This document shows positions 1-7,393 of a DNA stretch of 24,418 bases, piece by piece. Origin of the DNA: Candidatus Nomurabacteria bacterium UBA5155 (lineage in GTDB: Bacteria; Patescibacteriota; Minisyncoccia; Phycocordibacterales; UBA9973); contig DHXN01000005.1 of the NCBI GenBank assembly GCA_002413705.1, positions 495-24,912 on the forward strand, given 5' to 3'. A model generated the notes under the pieces. That model saw only the letters and a program-made list of their open reading frames with translations. It had not been told where the DNA came from and did not search any database. The stretch's first letter is position 1. Every line of letters begins with the position of its first letter. The position numbers and the translations under genes were made by a program.

Positions 1-604
<604 letters not shown>

Positions 605-763
605 AGCCCTACAATATTGAAATACTGTAAGACCTAGACTGAAGCAATATAAAAATGACTTTCTATATGCTTCGTTATCGCATTTTGGTGTTATGTATTA
701 ATTTAGATTTTGCATTCACTATGCAATTTTCAAAAAACGTACCCACCTCTGTGAGCGACCCCT

Positions 764-791
764 AGTATATATATCTGGTGGGGGAAGTCAA
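764..791 (-). promoter_or_regulatory. Promoter of the 16S rRNA gene
   Basis: On the minus strand there is TTGACT (786-791), a 16-nt spacer and TATACT (764-769), followed by a G-rich stretch. The predicted start is near 757, giving a leader of about 150 nt before the 16S 5' end. The match to the sigma-70 consensus is near perfect. A dedicated strong promoter here means the 16S gene does not depend on read-through from the genes to its right. Confidence 0.85.
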
Positions 792-799
792 GTAAATAC

Positions 800-928
800 T
801 CAGGATTCTTCAAGGATGAGCGGATCTTCAAAATGTCCTTTATCTAAAAGCTTTTCATAGAGCTTTTCCACATACTCAGCCTCATCGGCAATATGTGACT
901 TATTAAGGAATAAAAAATCTCCCTGCAA
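800..928 (-). other. Protein-like 42-codon reading frame, possible gene remnant
   Basis: A minus-strand frame between the terminator at 912-944 and the 16S promoter reads like real protein, with the charged helical segment IADEAEYVEKLYEKLLDKG and an end at HFEDPLILEES. There is no ATG. The only upstream initiator is a TTG at 926-928, which sits in the loop of the terminator hairpin and has no ribosome binding site. An internal GTG would leave about 23 residues. It could be the C-terminal remnant of a lost gene, a small gene with unusual initiation, or chance. The stop codon ends only 9 nt before the -35 box of the 16S promoter. Confidence 0.25.
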
Positions 929-944
929 CCATTACAGAGAGATT
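912..944 (-). terminator. Rho-independent terminator after the Cys-rich small gene
   Basis: Read on the minus strand, AATCTCTCTG and CAGGGAGATT form a 10-bp stem (one G-U pair) with a 9-nt loop, followed by a run of T. It begins 8 nt after the stop codon at 953, which supports the 953-1129 frame as a real gene and isolates the rRNA promoter from upstream transcription. Confidence 0.85.
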
Positions 945-952
945 ATTCAGCA

Positions 953-1129
953 TTACGCGGCTACAACATTTGTTTTTGATCCTAATTCCATTTCTTGGTG
1001 GTTGCCAGCGATACCACACATTGGTGTTTTATCCGGAAGAATTTCGTATGCAATTGCAGTGCAATATGCACAAGGACAGGTGGGGCACGATATTACTACT
1101 ACCTCTTCCCCAGTGTAAATAGAGAGCAT
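953..1129 (-). CDS. Small Cys-rich protein, 58 aa, unknown function
   Basis: This short ATG-TAA frame encodes 58 residues with the cluster CPTCPCAYC (Cys15, 18, 20, 23) and a further Cys38 in PMCGIAGNH. The pattern suggests metal binding or redox chemistry, but no family is recognised. It starts 11 nt after the stop of the 160-residue gene upstream, so the two are probably co-transcribed. A strong intrinsic terminator follows directly after the stop. No clear Shine-Dalgarno is present; the region before the ATG is A-rich. Operon spacing, terminator position and patterned cysteines together support a real gene. Function cannot be inferred beyond possible metal binding. Confidence 0.6.
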   Translation of the reverse strand: MLSIYTGEEVVVISCPTCPCAYCTAIAYEILPDKTPMCGIAGNHQEMELGSKTNVVAA

Positions 1130-1140
1130 CGTTTTTCTTT

Positions 1141-1623
1141 TTATAATAGCATAGGCTCGGCTAAAAGTGCTGCTCCAAATGCTTTTTCAAGACTGGAGCC
1201 TTGTCCTTTTTTAACATATTTTCCCGCAACAATATTCAGGTTAGGGATCTCAGTTTGCTCCATACGAACATTGAATTTTTTATCTTCATGGAGCTCTTTT
1301 TCTTCATAAGAAAGCTCAGTGAATGAACTCCCCATAATGCTTATTAGTTTTGATGTATGATTAAAGGACAAAGGATATTGATAACATTTATTTACTTCTT
1401 GAGTTATCTTTTTTCTTTCTTCTTCATTTTTCGCAATTACAATTGCATACAAAGAAACGAATAAGTGTTTAATCCCTCTATCTGAAGACACCGAAACAGG
1501 AACGGCATTTTGTGGGAAAAAAGTTGCGCGAAGCAACGTGCCTTTAAAATGAGATATTTTTATAACACCTAATTTCAATAAAGGATTTACAATGCTGATA
1601 TTTATAGCTTTTTTTTGGTTCAT
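1141..1623 (-). CDS. Hypothetical protein, 160 aa
   Basis: I do not recognise this protein. It begins MNQKKAINISIVNP and has no predicted membrane segment or signal peptide. The middle (around residues 65-80) is Lys/Glu-rich, and the C-terminal third contains KYVKKGQGSSLEKAFGAALL, a Gly-containing segment followed by a short hydrophobic helix. It lies 44 nt after the smc stop and 11 nt before the 58-residue Cys-rich gene, so it may be read with smc, with the small gene, or both. The region is visibly more AT-rich than smc, which would fit an accessory or recently acquired gene. The ATG at 1623 is the first in frame and no Shine-Dalgarno precedes it. Confidence 0.6.
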   Translation of the reverse strand: MNQKKAINISIVNPLLKLGVIKISHFKGTLLRATFFPQNAVPVSVSSDRGIKHLFVSLYAIVIAKNEEERKKITQEVNKCYQYPLSFNHTSKLISIMGSSFTELSYEEKELHEDKKFNVRMEQTEIPNLNIVAGKYVKKGQGSSLEKAFGAALLAEPMLL

Positions 1624-1667
1624 AACGGTACATTTTTTTCAAATATATACCGAAAACTTAGAAAAAG

Positions 1668-3947
1668 CTACTTCGCTACTTTCACCGCTTCATCAAACTT
1701 GATGGAGAGTAATTTTGATCCGCCGTCAGAACCGAGAGTCACGCCGTAGAGCACCGATGCGCGAGACATGGTTTCGCGATTGTGAGTGACCACGATCAGC
1801 TGAGAATACTGAGACAGCAGTTCGATCATGTCACCATAGCGACGAGAGTTTGCCTCATCGAGTGCGGCGTCAGTTTCATCAAGCACCAAAAATGGCGGCG
1901 GATTGACTTGAGAAATCGCAAACAACAACGCGATAGAAACAAGCGATCGCTCCCCGCCCGACAGCATGTTGAGTTCCTTCACTTTTTTTTCTGGCAGATT
2001 CACATGCACTTCGATGCCGCGTTCAAATTCTTCATTTTCTTCAGTGATTTCTTCGCCCTCTATCGCAAGCTCTTCATCGGCATTTTTACGACGACGTTTT
2101 TTCTCAAGCGTGATGGAAAGAAATGCGCTTCCCCCACCAAACATTGTCTTAAAGAAATCGCCAAAGCGTTCATTGATGACTTTCACGCCGTTGGTAAATT
2201 GCTCATCAAGAATTCGTTTCAAATCAATAATCAGTGTTTCGAGATTGCGAACACTGGACTCAATGTCAGTGACTTCACGAGCCAAGAATGCATCACGTTC
2301 AACGGTTGATTCGTATTCAGTGACAACTTCATTGCCAATGCCGGCGTGTTCATCTAGGCGAATCTTCAAGCGATCGATAGCGCGCTTCTGGCTATGTAAC
2401 TCATTTGGTAAATCAAATTCTGGAATTGCCTGCGCCGCCTGCAGTGCATGTAAAAATGATGGACCAAATAAAAATCCTGCTTCTTTTAATTCTGTATCAA
2501 AATATTCTTTGCGTTCTGAAAATGCCGCTTTGGACACCGCCAATATCTGCAGCTCCGCTTCGCATTGTTTAACCTCACTGATCAATTCATAGCGTTTGCG
2601 TGTTGCATCCTGCGTGGCAAGCATCAATGCTTCACGAGACTGCTCAGCGGCTTGTAGTTGTGTTTGTAGCTGTTCTTCTTGTCCGACATATGCTTTCAAT
2701 GTACGTTCGAGATCTTCAAGCTCCAATGCGGTGTCTTTGATGCCGGTATCAATTGTCACAGATGCTGTGTGTTGCGGCATTTTTTCTTCATGAGATTTCA
2801 ATTGCAATACCAGTGATTCAAAATGATGCAACGTGCTTTTCACTTGTTCCAACGATTGCGCCTCGCGAAGATTTCTCAATAATATTTCTATGTCACTGAG
2901 CAATTGTTGATATTCTTCAGCGGCAAACACCACAGATTTGCTGCTTGGTGTGTACTGTTTGGTTTGAGCAACGAGCATTTGCCGCTGCGCTTCCACCATT
3001 CCTTCCAGACGACTGATGCGACTTTCAGTGCTGCGGCGTTTTTCTCTGACCACATGCAGTTCAGATGAAAGTTGCGCGCGTTCAGTTGCGGTGCTGTCAT
3101 GTGCTGTTGTTTCTGGCAGTGTGGCGAGCATTTCTTCGAGTTGTATTTTTTTGTTTGCAATCAGATTGTGCGCTTGTGCCAAGCGATTGTCTTCTTCGCC
3201 GAGCTGCTGCCGTTCTGTTGCCAGATACTGCACCAGCAATGCTTCGAGTTCTTCTCTGATGGCTCTGCCCTTTTCTACTTTCTCAACTTGTTTCTTCAAA
3301 AAATTCAAATGCGGCGCAAGCTCTCGGCGTAGTGACTGCACTTCTTTGAGTGTATCGGTGGCTTTACCGAGCTTGCTTTCACTTTCTTTGATACGAAAAT
3401 GATAGATCTTCAAACCAAGTGCATCTTCAAGCATCTCTCGACGATCACGTGCTGATGCGCGTAAAATACCGTCGGCTTCACCTTGAGAAATGATGTGATG
3501 ACTGGATGTACCAATATTTACCGATGACAAAAGTTCCACCATTTGTTTCAAACGGATCTCTACGCCGTTCATCAGATAGCGACTGGTGCCGTCTGCGAAA
3601 AGTTCTCGTGTGAATGTCACTGTATCAAAGAGCACCGGCATTTTAGATTCTATGTCAGTGCCGTTCTGAAAATTAAACACTTTGTCAGAGTTATCAAACG
3701 TGATAGAAACAGTGGCGCGCGAAAGTTTCGGCGCATTGGGACCACCCTTGAAGATCAGATCAGCACCGCTTTTGCCGCGCATGCTTTTCATTGACTGTTC
3801 ACCGAGCGCGAAGCGAAAAGCCTCCACGACGTTACTTTTCCCGGAGCCGTTGGGACCGACAACAGAAGTGACCGGCGTAGTGAAACTAAGCGTCGCTTTT
3901 TTGGCAAATGACTTGAAGCCGGAAATCTCTATATCCTTAAGACGCAT
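1668..3947 (-). CDS. smc: SMC-type chromosome segregation ATPase, short and apparently hinge-less
   Basis: The protein is an ABC-type SMC ATPase. Its N-terminus, MRLKDIEISGFKSFAKK, is the classic SMC opening. Walker A (GPNGSGKSN) is at about residues 31-39, the GADLIFKGG region follows, then SQGEADGIL and the RREMLEDALG segment. The C-terminal half carries the signature LSGGER (662-667) and Walker B with FLVLDETDAALD (686-697, D690/E691). Length is about 759 residues, against some 1150-1200 for normal SMC. The coiled-coil arms are short and I see no canonical hinge domain between them, nor a CxxC zinc hook. The start was moved from an upstream TTG to the ATG at 3945-3947, because family alignment begins there and a TATACT box lies 8 nt before it. 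No scpA or scpB is in the window. rnc and smc neighbour each other in Firmicutes too. Confidence 0.9.
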   Translation of the reverse strand: MRLKDIEISGFKSFAKKATLSFTTPVTSVVGPNGSGKSNVVEAFRFALGEQSMKSMRGKSGADLIFKGGPNAPKLSRATVSITFDNSDKVFNFQNGTDIESKMPVLFDTVTFTRELFADGTSRYLMNGVEIRLKQMVELLSSVNIGTSSHHIISQGEADGILRASARDRREMLEDALGLKIYHFRIKESESKLGKATDTLKEVQSLRRELAPHLNFLKKQVEKVEKGRAIREELEALLVQYLATERQQLGEEDNRLAQAHNLIANKKIQLEEMLATLPETTAHDSTATERAQLSSELHVVREKRRSTESRISRLEGMVEAQRQMLVAQTKQYTPSSKSVVFAAEEYQQLLSDIEILLRNLREAQSLEQVKSTLHHFESLVLQLKSHEEKMPQHTASVTIDTGIKDTALELEDLERTLKAYVGQEEQLQTQLQAAEQSREALMLATQDATRKRYELISEVKQCEAELQILAVSKAAFSERKEYFDTELKEAGFLFGPSFLHALQAAQAIPEFDLPNELHSQKRAIDRLKIRLDEHAGIGNEVVTEYESTVERDAFLAREVTDIESSVRNLETLIIDLKRILDEQFTNGVKVINERFGDFFKTMFGGGSAFLSITLEKKRRRKNADEELAIEGEEITEENEEFERGIEVHVNLPEKKVKELNMLSGGERSLVSIALLFAISQVNPPPFLVLDETDAALDEANSRRYGDMIELLSQYSQLIVVTHNRETMSRASVLYGVTLGSDGGSKLLSIKFDEAVKVAK

Positions 3948-3955
3948 ATTGCATA

Positions 3956-3964
3956 AGTATAACA
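3956..3964 (-). promoter_or_regulatory. Extended -10 element of smc, predicted leaderless start
   Basis: TATACT (3956-3961) preceded by TGT gives an extended -10 (TGn-TATACT). It ends 8 nt before the smc ATG, so the predicted transcript starts at or next to the start codon. It lies just downstream of the terminator at 3972-4016. Confidence 0.6.
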
Positions 3965-3971
3965 CTGACAA

Positions 3972-4016
3972 AAGAAAATGCCTCCCACGATATAGATATA
4001 ACCGTGAGAGGCATTG
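3972..4016 (-). terminator. Intrinsic terminator between the small membrane gene and smc
   Basis: ATGCCTC (3978-3984) pairs with GAGGCAT (4008-4014), and the inner CACG pairs with CGTG with one unpaired base on each side. On the minus strand it is followed by TTTTCTTTTG. It lies 6 nt past the stop at 4021 and separates that gene from smc. Confidence 0.85.
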
Positions 4017-4020
4017 TGCG

Positions 4021-4338
4021 CTAATGAACAGCTTTGCGATGAAATTTTTTGAATTGCCTTGATTGCAACCACGATGATCGAATCATCATTTTTTTGTGGA
4101 AAGATGGAAACAATGTCAAAACAAAAATAGTTACAATGATTATTGCGGCAATTACAGGACCAATATTATCCGGTGTATTCCTAAAATAGAATACTGCACA
4201 CATTACCGGCACAGTAAATAATGCAATCATTACCGCAATACCGATCCAGGGTCGGTCATTGAAATCGTTGGAAGAAATTTGCAACGCTGCGTCAATCGAC
4301 GCTGCTTCATCAGGATGGAGCGTTTTCTGTTTTTTCAT
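4021..4338 (-). CDS. Small predicted membrane protein, 105 aa
   Basis: The family is not recognised. A soluble N-terminal stretch of about 30 residues is followed by two predicted transmembrane helices (about 32-51 and 59-78), a short turn with RNTPDN between them, and a basic C-terminal tail (KKFHRKAVH). It is followed by a strong intrinsic terminator. The gene upstream (4381-4791) also encodes a two-helix membrane protein, with a 42-nt gap, so they may form a pair. The ATG at 4338 has no Shine-Dalgarno before it. Function unknown. Confidence 0.7.
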   Translation of the reverse strand: MKKQKTLHPDEAASIDAALQISSNDFNDRPWIGIAVMIALFTVPVMCAVFYFRNTPDNIGPVIAAIIIVTIFVLTLFPSFHKKMMIRSSWLQSRQFKKFHRKAVH

Positions 4339-4380
4339 ATATAGTTGTGATTTATTTTGTTTATATTAAACCACATCTAT

Positions 4381-4791
4381 TTAATTTCGTAAAGGAACTT
4401 CTAAACATGCCAGAAAACGAACTGCGTGATTTTTGCTCTTTTCATACTCTTTTTTTTCAATCTCATAGAGCTTGATAAAATTTTCATACTCTTCAATTTT
4501 GAGCTGCGCCCATCTTTTTTTGTAAAATCGCGATTTTATCGCTCTTTCAGCATAGAAATTATATTTATACTGAATAATGAAGAAAAAAATAAAACACTCC
4601 AGTGCCACGGTCGTTATCTCTTGCATCAACAGATGTGGTGAGGCAAAAAATCTCAATACAATGATTGATAACACGATGACAACAAAACTAAATAGCAGCA
4701 ACGGCCTAACAATTTTTTTGTTAAAAAATTCTTCTTTAAAGACGGCAAGTGCGCCTTTCTGAATGCAGGTACAATCCTCATAACTTTTCAT
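4381..4791 (-). CDS. Small predicted membrane protein, 136 aa
   Basis: The family is not recognised. The N-terminus is soluble with two cysteines (CTCIQKG). Two hydrophobic helices follow (about 29-48 and 55-75), then a highly charged, probably helical C-terminal half rich in Lys, Glu and Tyr (KLYEIEKKEYEKSKN). The topology suggests a membrane anchor with a cytoplasmic helical domain. A promoter (TTGAAA, 17-nt spacer, TATAAC) lies over the end of rnc, so the gene can be transcribed on its own. No Shine-Dalgarno is visible. The gene is AT-rich compared with rnc. Function unknown. Confidence 0.7.
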   Translation of the reverse strand: MKSYEDCTCIQKGALAVFKEEFFNKKIVRPLLLFSFVVIVLSIIVLRFFASPHLLMQEITTVALECFIFFFIIQYKYNFYAERAIKSRFYKKRWAQLKIEEYENFIKLYEIEKKEYEKSKNHAVRFLACLEVPLRN

Positions 4792-4809
4792 GATCTTAGG
4801 TTTTGAAGA

Positions 4810-4838
4810 GTTATACTACAACCAACCTTTCTTTTCAA
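4810..4838 (-). promoter_or_regulatory. Promoter inside the end of rnc, for the 136-aa membrane protein
   Basis: TTGAAA (4833-4838), a 17-nt spacer and TATAAC (4810-4815) on the minus strand. The predicted start is about 12 nt before the ATG at 4791. The -35 box and spacer lie in the last codons of rnc. Confidence 0.55.
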
Positions 4839-5508
4839 GCGCCGCCAAAGCTGCAGTCTGTTGCGCTTCTTGTTTGCTCTTGCCTTTGCCTTCAGCGATT
4901 TTTTGTTCGCCAAAGAAAATGCCGATGGTGAAATATTTGTCATGATCCGGACCGGATTCACCCATCACGCGATACGCCGGTGTCAGTCCCAGTCGCTCTT
5001 GCGCTTCTTCTTGCACCTGACTCTTTGCGTCCTTCCATGATTTCATTTTGATAATGTCTTCAAGGCGTGGCAGTAATGTGTTGTGAATAAATGTTTTGCA
5101 GACTTCATAGCCTTGATCGAGATACAAACCTCCAACAAATGATTCGTAGGTGTTTGCCAAAATAGTCTGGCGCGCTCGGCCGGTATCTTTTGATTCGCCC
5201 TTCGACAGAAGCAAGTAGTCATTCATGTTGAGTTCGGTTGCAACTTCTCCCATGATGATGGCGTTCACCAGTGCTGAACGATACGCCGTGAGCTCACCCT
5301 CATTGTGTGTGGGAAAATTGCGAAATAGATAGTCGGTGACAATCAGTTCGATCACAGCATCGCCGAGAAATTCAAAGCGTTCATTGTGCTCAAGTCCTGA
5401 CTTGGGATTTTCATTGATAAAAGACCGGTGCGTAAATGCCCGTTGAATAAGGGATTGGTCTTTAAACGCAATGCCCAGGGATTGTTCAAATGGTGTAAAG
5501 TCTTTCAT
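4816..5508 (-). CDS. rnc: Ribonuclease III
   Basis: This enzyme cleaves double-stranded RNA and would process the rRNA precursors and structured mRNAs. The catalytic signature ERFEFLGDAV is at residues 43-52, with E43, E46 and D50 in place. The second active-site segment reads ANTYESFVGGLYLDQG, with the essential E122 present but Asn119 where the E. coli enzyme has Asp114. A C-terminal double-stranded RNA-binding domain (about 158-228) ends in GKSKQEAQQTAALAAL. At 230 residues the length is normal. The start overlaps the stop of the nusB-Nudix gene by 4 nt (ATGA), which implies translational coupling. It is the third gene of the rpmF-nusB-rnc group, a set devoted to ribosome and RNA maturation. 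Confidence 0.96.
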   Translation of the reverse strand: MKDFTPFEQSLGIAFKDQSLIQRAFTHRSFINENPKSGLEHNERFEFLGDAVIELIVTDYLFRNFPTHNEGELTAYRSALVNAIIMGEVATELNMNDYLLLSKGESKDTGRARQTILANTYESFVGGLYLDQGYEVCKTFIHNTLLPRLEDIIKMKSWKDAKSQVQEEAQERLGLTPAYRVMGESGPDHDKYFTIGIFFGEQKIAEGKGKSKQEAQQTAALAALEKKGWL

Positions 5509-6407
5509 TTTATCAGTCCGATCGCTTTGGCGATTAAAGGCAATATATCATCATAAATCGTCAGGTCAACTACTTCGTGCAGCTGGAACCACGCCGCCTT
5601 ATCGAGTCCGCCGTGAGAATGAAGGTCGAGTGCTTGGTATTTCGCTTCAGCTAAATAGAACGTTACTATCTTTCGGATCTTGCCTTTTTCAGGGTGTGAA
5701 GCGACATAGTCAATCGCGCCGATTTCCGGTCCGAGTGATTCAACTTTGATGCCAAGCTTTTCTTCGATTTCGCGCTGACCTCCCTCTTCATTGGTCTCAC
5801 CTTCTTCAACACCGCCCTTTGGCAGTGTCCAATATCCAAAGACATCATGTACGAGCGCCACATAGTCCGTGCCTTCGTGACGCGCATGCACAATACCTCC
5901 GGCTTTGGCTTCAATAACCAATTTTGAAATATCAATCGGTTCTTCCGGGGCTTTGGGTGTTTTCATCTTTGTTGCCTGATCTTTGCCCGGTTCACCGATT
6001 TCTTTGTAGACAGCGCCAAGCACGCCGTTGACAAACTTGCCGCTGTTTTCTCCACCGAAATTTTTTGCCAATTCGATAGACTCATTGATGGCCACTTTTG
6101 GCGGCACCTGTTCGCGATCGCCAAACAACAGTTCGGCCAAACCCATACGCAAGATATTGCGATCAACATTTGAGATTTTATCGAGTGGCCACTCCGGCGC
6201 TGCCTTGGTGATAATGTCATCAATGATTGCTTGCTTGCGCTGCACTATTTCTGCCAGCTCATACACAAAAGCCGCATCGGTATGTCCCGGTGCAAACTCT
6301 GCCATATCACGATCAATAATGGTCTTCAATTCTTCAGGATTGCTTGAAAAATCCCATTCGAATAATGCTTGAAGAACAATTGAACGTGAAAGGTGCCGAT
6401 TGGCCAT
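5505..6407 (-). CDS. nusB: NusB transcription antitermination domain fused to a Nudix hydrolase domain
   Basis: Residues 1-140 form a NusB domain: an N-terminal SRSIVLQALFEWDF helix, the core ISNVDRNILRMGLAELL (78-94) and VAINESIELAKNFGGENSGKFVNGVLG (105-131). NusB acts with NusE/S10 in rRNA antitermination. A charged linker (about 138-160) leads to a Nudix domain (165-300) with the box G198-x5-E204-x7-R212-E213-I-x-E216-K217-x-G219. The last Glu of the usual REUxEE is Lys217, a loss of one metal ligand, so activity is uncertain. Bacterial NusB is normally about 140-160 residues, so this is a true fusion in one uninterrupted frame. It starts 6 nt after the rpmF stop and overlaps rnc by 4 nt. 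The Nudix substrate cannot be told from the sequence. Confidence 0.92.
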   Translation of the reverse strand: MANRHLSRSIVLQALFEWDFSSNPEELKTIIDRDMAEFAPGHTDAAFVYELAEIVQRKQAIIDDIITKAAPEWPLDKISNVDRNILRMGLAELLFGDREQVPPKVAINESIELAKNFGGENSGKFVNGVLGAVYKEIGEPGKDQATKMKTPKAPEEPIDISKLVIEAKAGGIVHARHEGTDYVALVHDVFGYWTLPKGGVEEGETNEEGGQREIEEKLGIKVESLGPEIGAIDYVASHPEKGKIRKIVTFYLAEAKYQALDLHSHGGLDKAAWFQLHEVVDLTIYDDILPLIAKAIGLIK

Positions 6408-6413
6408 AATTAA

Positions 6414-6623
6414 TTATTTTGAAGTTGACTTACGCTGCTTCTTGACTACGGCCTTTACTGGGTCTCCAATTACTTGGCGTCCCTTGTAGACTCCATCAAT
6501 GCTTGCGCGATGACGGATATGTACAGTGCCTGTTATGTCAATTGAAAGCGCTGGGCTTTTCAAAGCGTGGTGAGAGCGGCGGTTAGCCGTGTGTGCTCTC
6601 GTATGTCTCATGCGTACTACCAT
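6414..6623 (-). CDS. rpmF: Large-subunit ribosomal protein L32
   Basis: This is a 69-residue basic protein with the L32 pattern MRHTRAHTANRRSHHAL at the N-terminus and the YKGRQVI end of the core. L32 binds 23S rRNA in the large subunit. In zinc-type L32, two CxxC knuckles lie in the middle. Here those positions are occupied by non-cysteine residues (around IDITGT and ASIDGVYKGR), so this is a zinc-independent form. The tail is Lys-rich (KKQRKSTSK). It is the first gene of the rpmF-nusB-rnc operon. A promoter with its -10 ending 8 nt before the ATG supports this start and predicts a near-leaderless mRNA. Confidence 0.88.
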   Translation of the reverse strand: MVVRMRHTRAHTANRRSHHALKSPALSIDITGTVHIRHRASIDGVYKGRQVIGDPVKAVVKKQRKSTSK

Positions 6624-6631
6624 ATCCGAAC

Positions 6632-6660
6632 ATACTACTACATGCGCGGGAAAAAGTAAA
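6632..6660 (-). promoter_or_regulatory. Promoter of the rpmF-nusB-rnc operon
   Basis: TTTACT (6655-6660), a 17-nt spacer and TAGTAT (6632-6637) on the minus strand. The -10 ends 8 nt before the rpmF ATG, so the leader would be only 1-3 nt. The -35 touches the tail of the preceding terminator. Confidence 0.65.
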
Positions 6661-6688
6661 ATAAAAGCCCACCTCTATGGGTGGGCTT
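6658..6688 (-). terminator. Intrinsic terminator after the 213-aa unknown gene
   Basis: AAGCCCACC and GGTGGGCTT form a 9-bp stem with the 6-nt loop TCTATG. Read on the minus strand it is followed by TTTTATTTTA. It starts about 15 nt after the stop at 6703 and insulates the rpmF operon. Confidence 0.85.
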
Positions 6689-6702
6689 AGTAATACTACC
6701 TT

Positions 6703-7344
6703 TCATTTTGGATAAAACCGTTTTTTCCTAAACCTAAACATTTCCCTAAGTGTCACTTTCTTGGAGTTTTTATTCTTTTGGAACCGTACATACCCTTCTT
6801 TTTGAGGATGTGGTTTCATTGGAACGCCCAAAATTTCTCGTAACTGATCAAAGATCATATAAAGTAAGTCTTCCTTAACCCAAACATATTCTTTAATCTT
6901 AGGATTCAAAATCGGATCAGGGGCCTTAACAGTACCCTTAAACTTGGTAACCAATCCATAATACTTAAAATGAAGATCAATATTAGGATTGGTAGATTTT
7001 GTTTCTTTTGGAAAACCAAGCCATTTAAGACCTTCAGCAACCAATCCTGTTTCTTTTGTTAATCCGTACATAAGCAAAACAGCAGGGCCTTGTTTAGGGG
7101 TATCAGTAATTCCATCACCTTCAACCTTCAATGTATCTTTTGGAATGCCAGATAGCGCGGTATCATACGCCCCGAGCAAAACACAATGTGTTTTGTAATT
7201 GGGAATAATCATGATCACAGCATCTGTTCCGTCCAAAGAAGTTATTGACGGGAAACGTAATTCAAATTTAGTAGGTAGTGTTTCAAGGTACTTTTTGAGC
7301 TGACTGGGCGTTGCCAGTGCAAGCTCTTTATATGTTGCCATCAT
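6703..7344 (-). CDS. Hypothetical protein, 213 aa
   Basis: No family is recognised. The protein has no signal peptide or membrane helix. The first half mixes beta-like hydrophobic stretches (DAVIMIIPNY, HCVLLGAYDTAL, GPAVLLMYGLT), and the C-terminus is strongly basic (MFRFRKKRFYPK), which would suit nucleic-acid or ribosome contact. It is a single-gene unit: its own promoter (TTGACA, 17 nt, TATTTT) is upstream and a strong terminator is downstream. It is divergent from thrS. The frame begins with two ATG codons (7342-7344 and 7339-7341), and either could be used. No Shine-Dalgarno is visible. Confidence 0.7.
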   Translation of the reverse strand: MMATYKELALATPSQLKKYLETLPTKFELRFPSITSLDGTDAVIMIIPNYKTHCVLLGAYDTALSGIPKDTLKVEGDGITDTPKQGPAVLLMYGLTKETGLVAEGLKWLGFPKETKSTNPNIDLHFKYYGLVTKFKGTVKAPDPILNPKIKEYVWVKEDLLYMIFDQLREILGVPMKPHPQKEGYVRFQKNKNSKKVTLREMFRFRKKRFYPK

Positions 7345-7361
7345 TTTTCGTAATTTACATC

Positions 7362-7390
7362 AAAATAACAAAGAAATAGACTATTGTCAA
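7362..7390 (-). promoter_or_regulatory. Promoter of the 213-aa unknown gene
   Basis: A perfect -35 TTGACA (7385-7390), a 17-nt spacer and TATTTT (7362-7367) on the minus strand. The predicted start is about 10 nt before the ATG. The -35 overlaps the palindrome at 7381-7393 and lies next to the thrS promoter. Confidence 0.7.
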
Positions 7391-7393
7391 TAG
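7381..7393. repeat. 13-nt perfect inverted repeat between divergent promoters
   Basis: CTATTG-T-CAATAG is a perfect palindrome with a one-base centre. It contains the -35 box of the leftward promoter and abuts the -35 of the thrS promoter, a position where a dimeric regulator could act on both genes. It may also be a chance by-product of the TTGACA box. Confidence 0.4.

Noticed and set aside
995..1309. Plus-strand 104-aa ORF
   Set aside because: Antisense to the 58-aa and 160-aa minus-strand genes; no promoter and low-complexity Ser/Phe composition.
1966..3402. Several plus-strand Ser/Cys-rich ORFs opposite smc
   Set aside because: Shadow frames of the smc coding strand; Ser/Cys bias is typical of antisense reading of a Glu/Lys/Ala-rich coiled coil.
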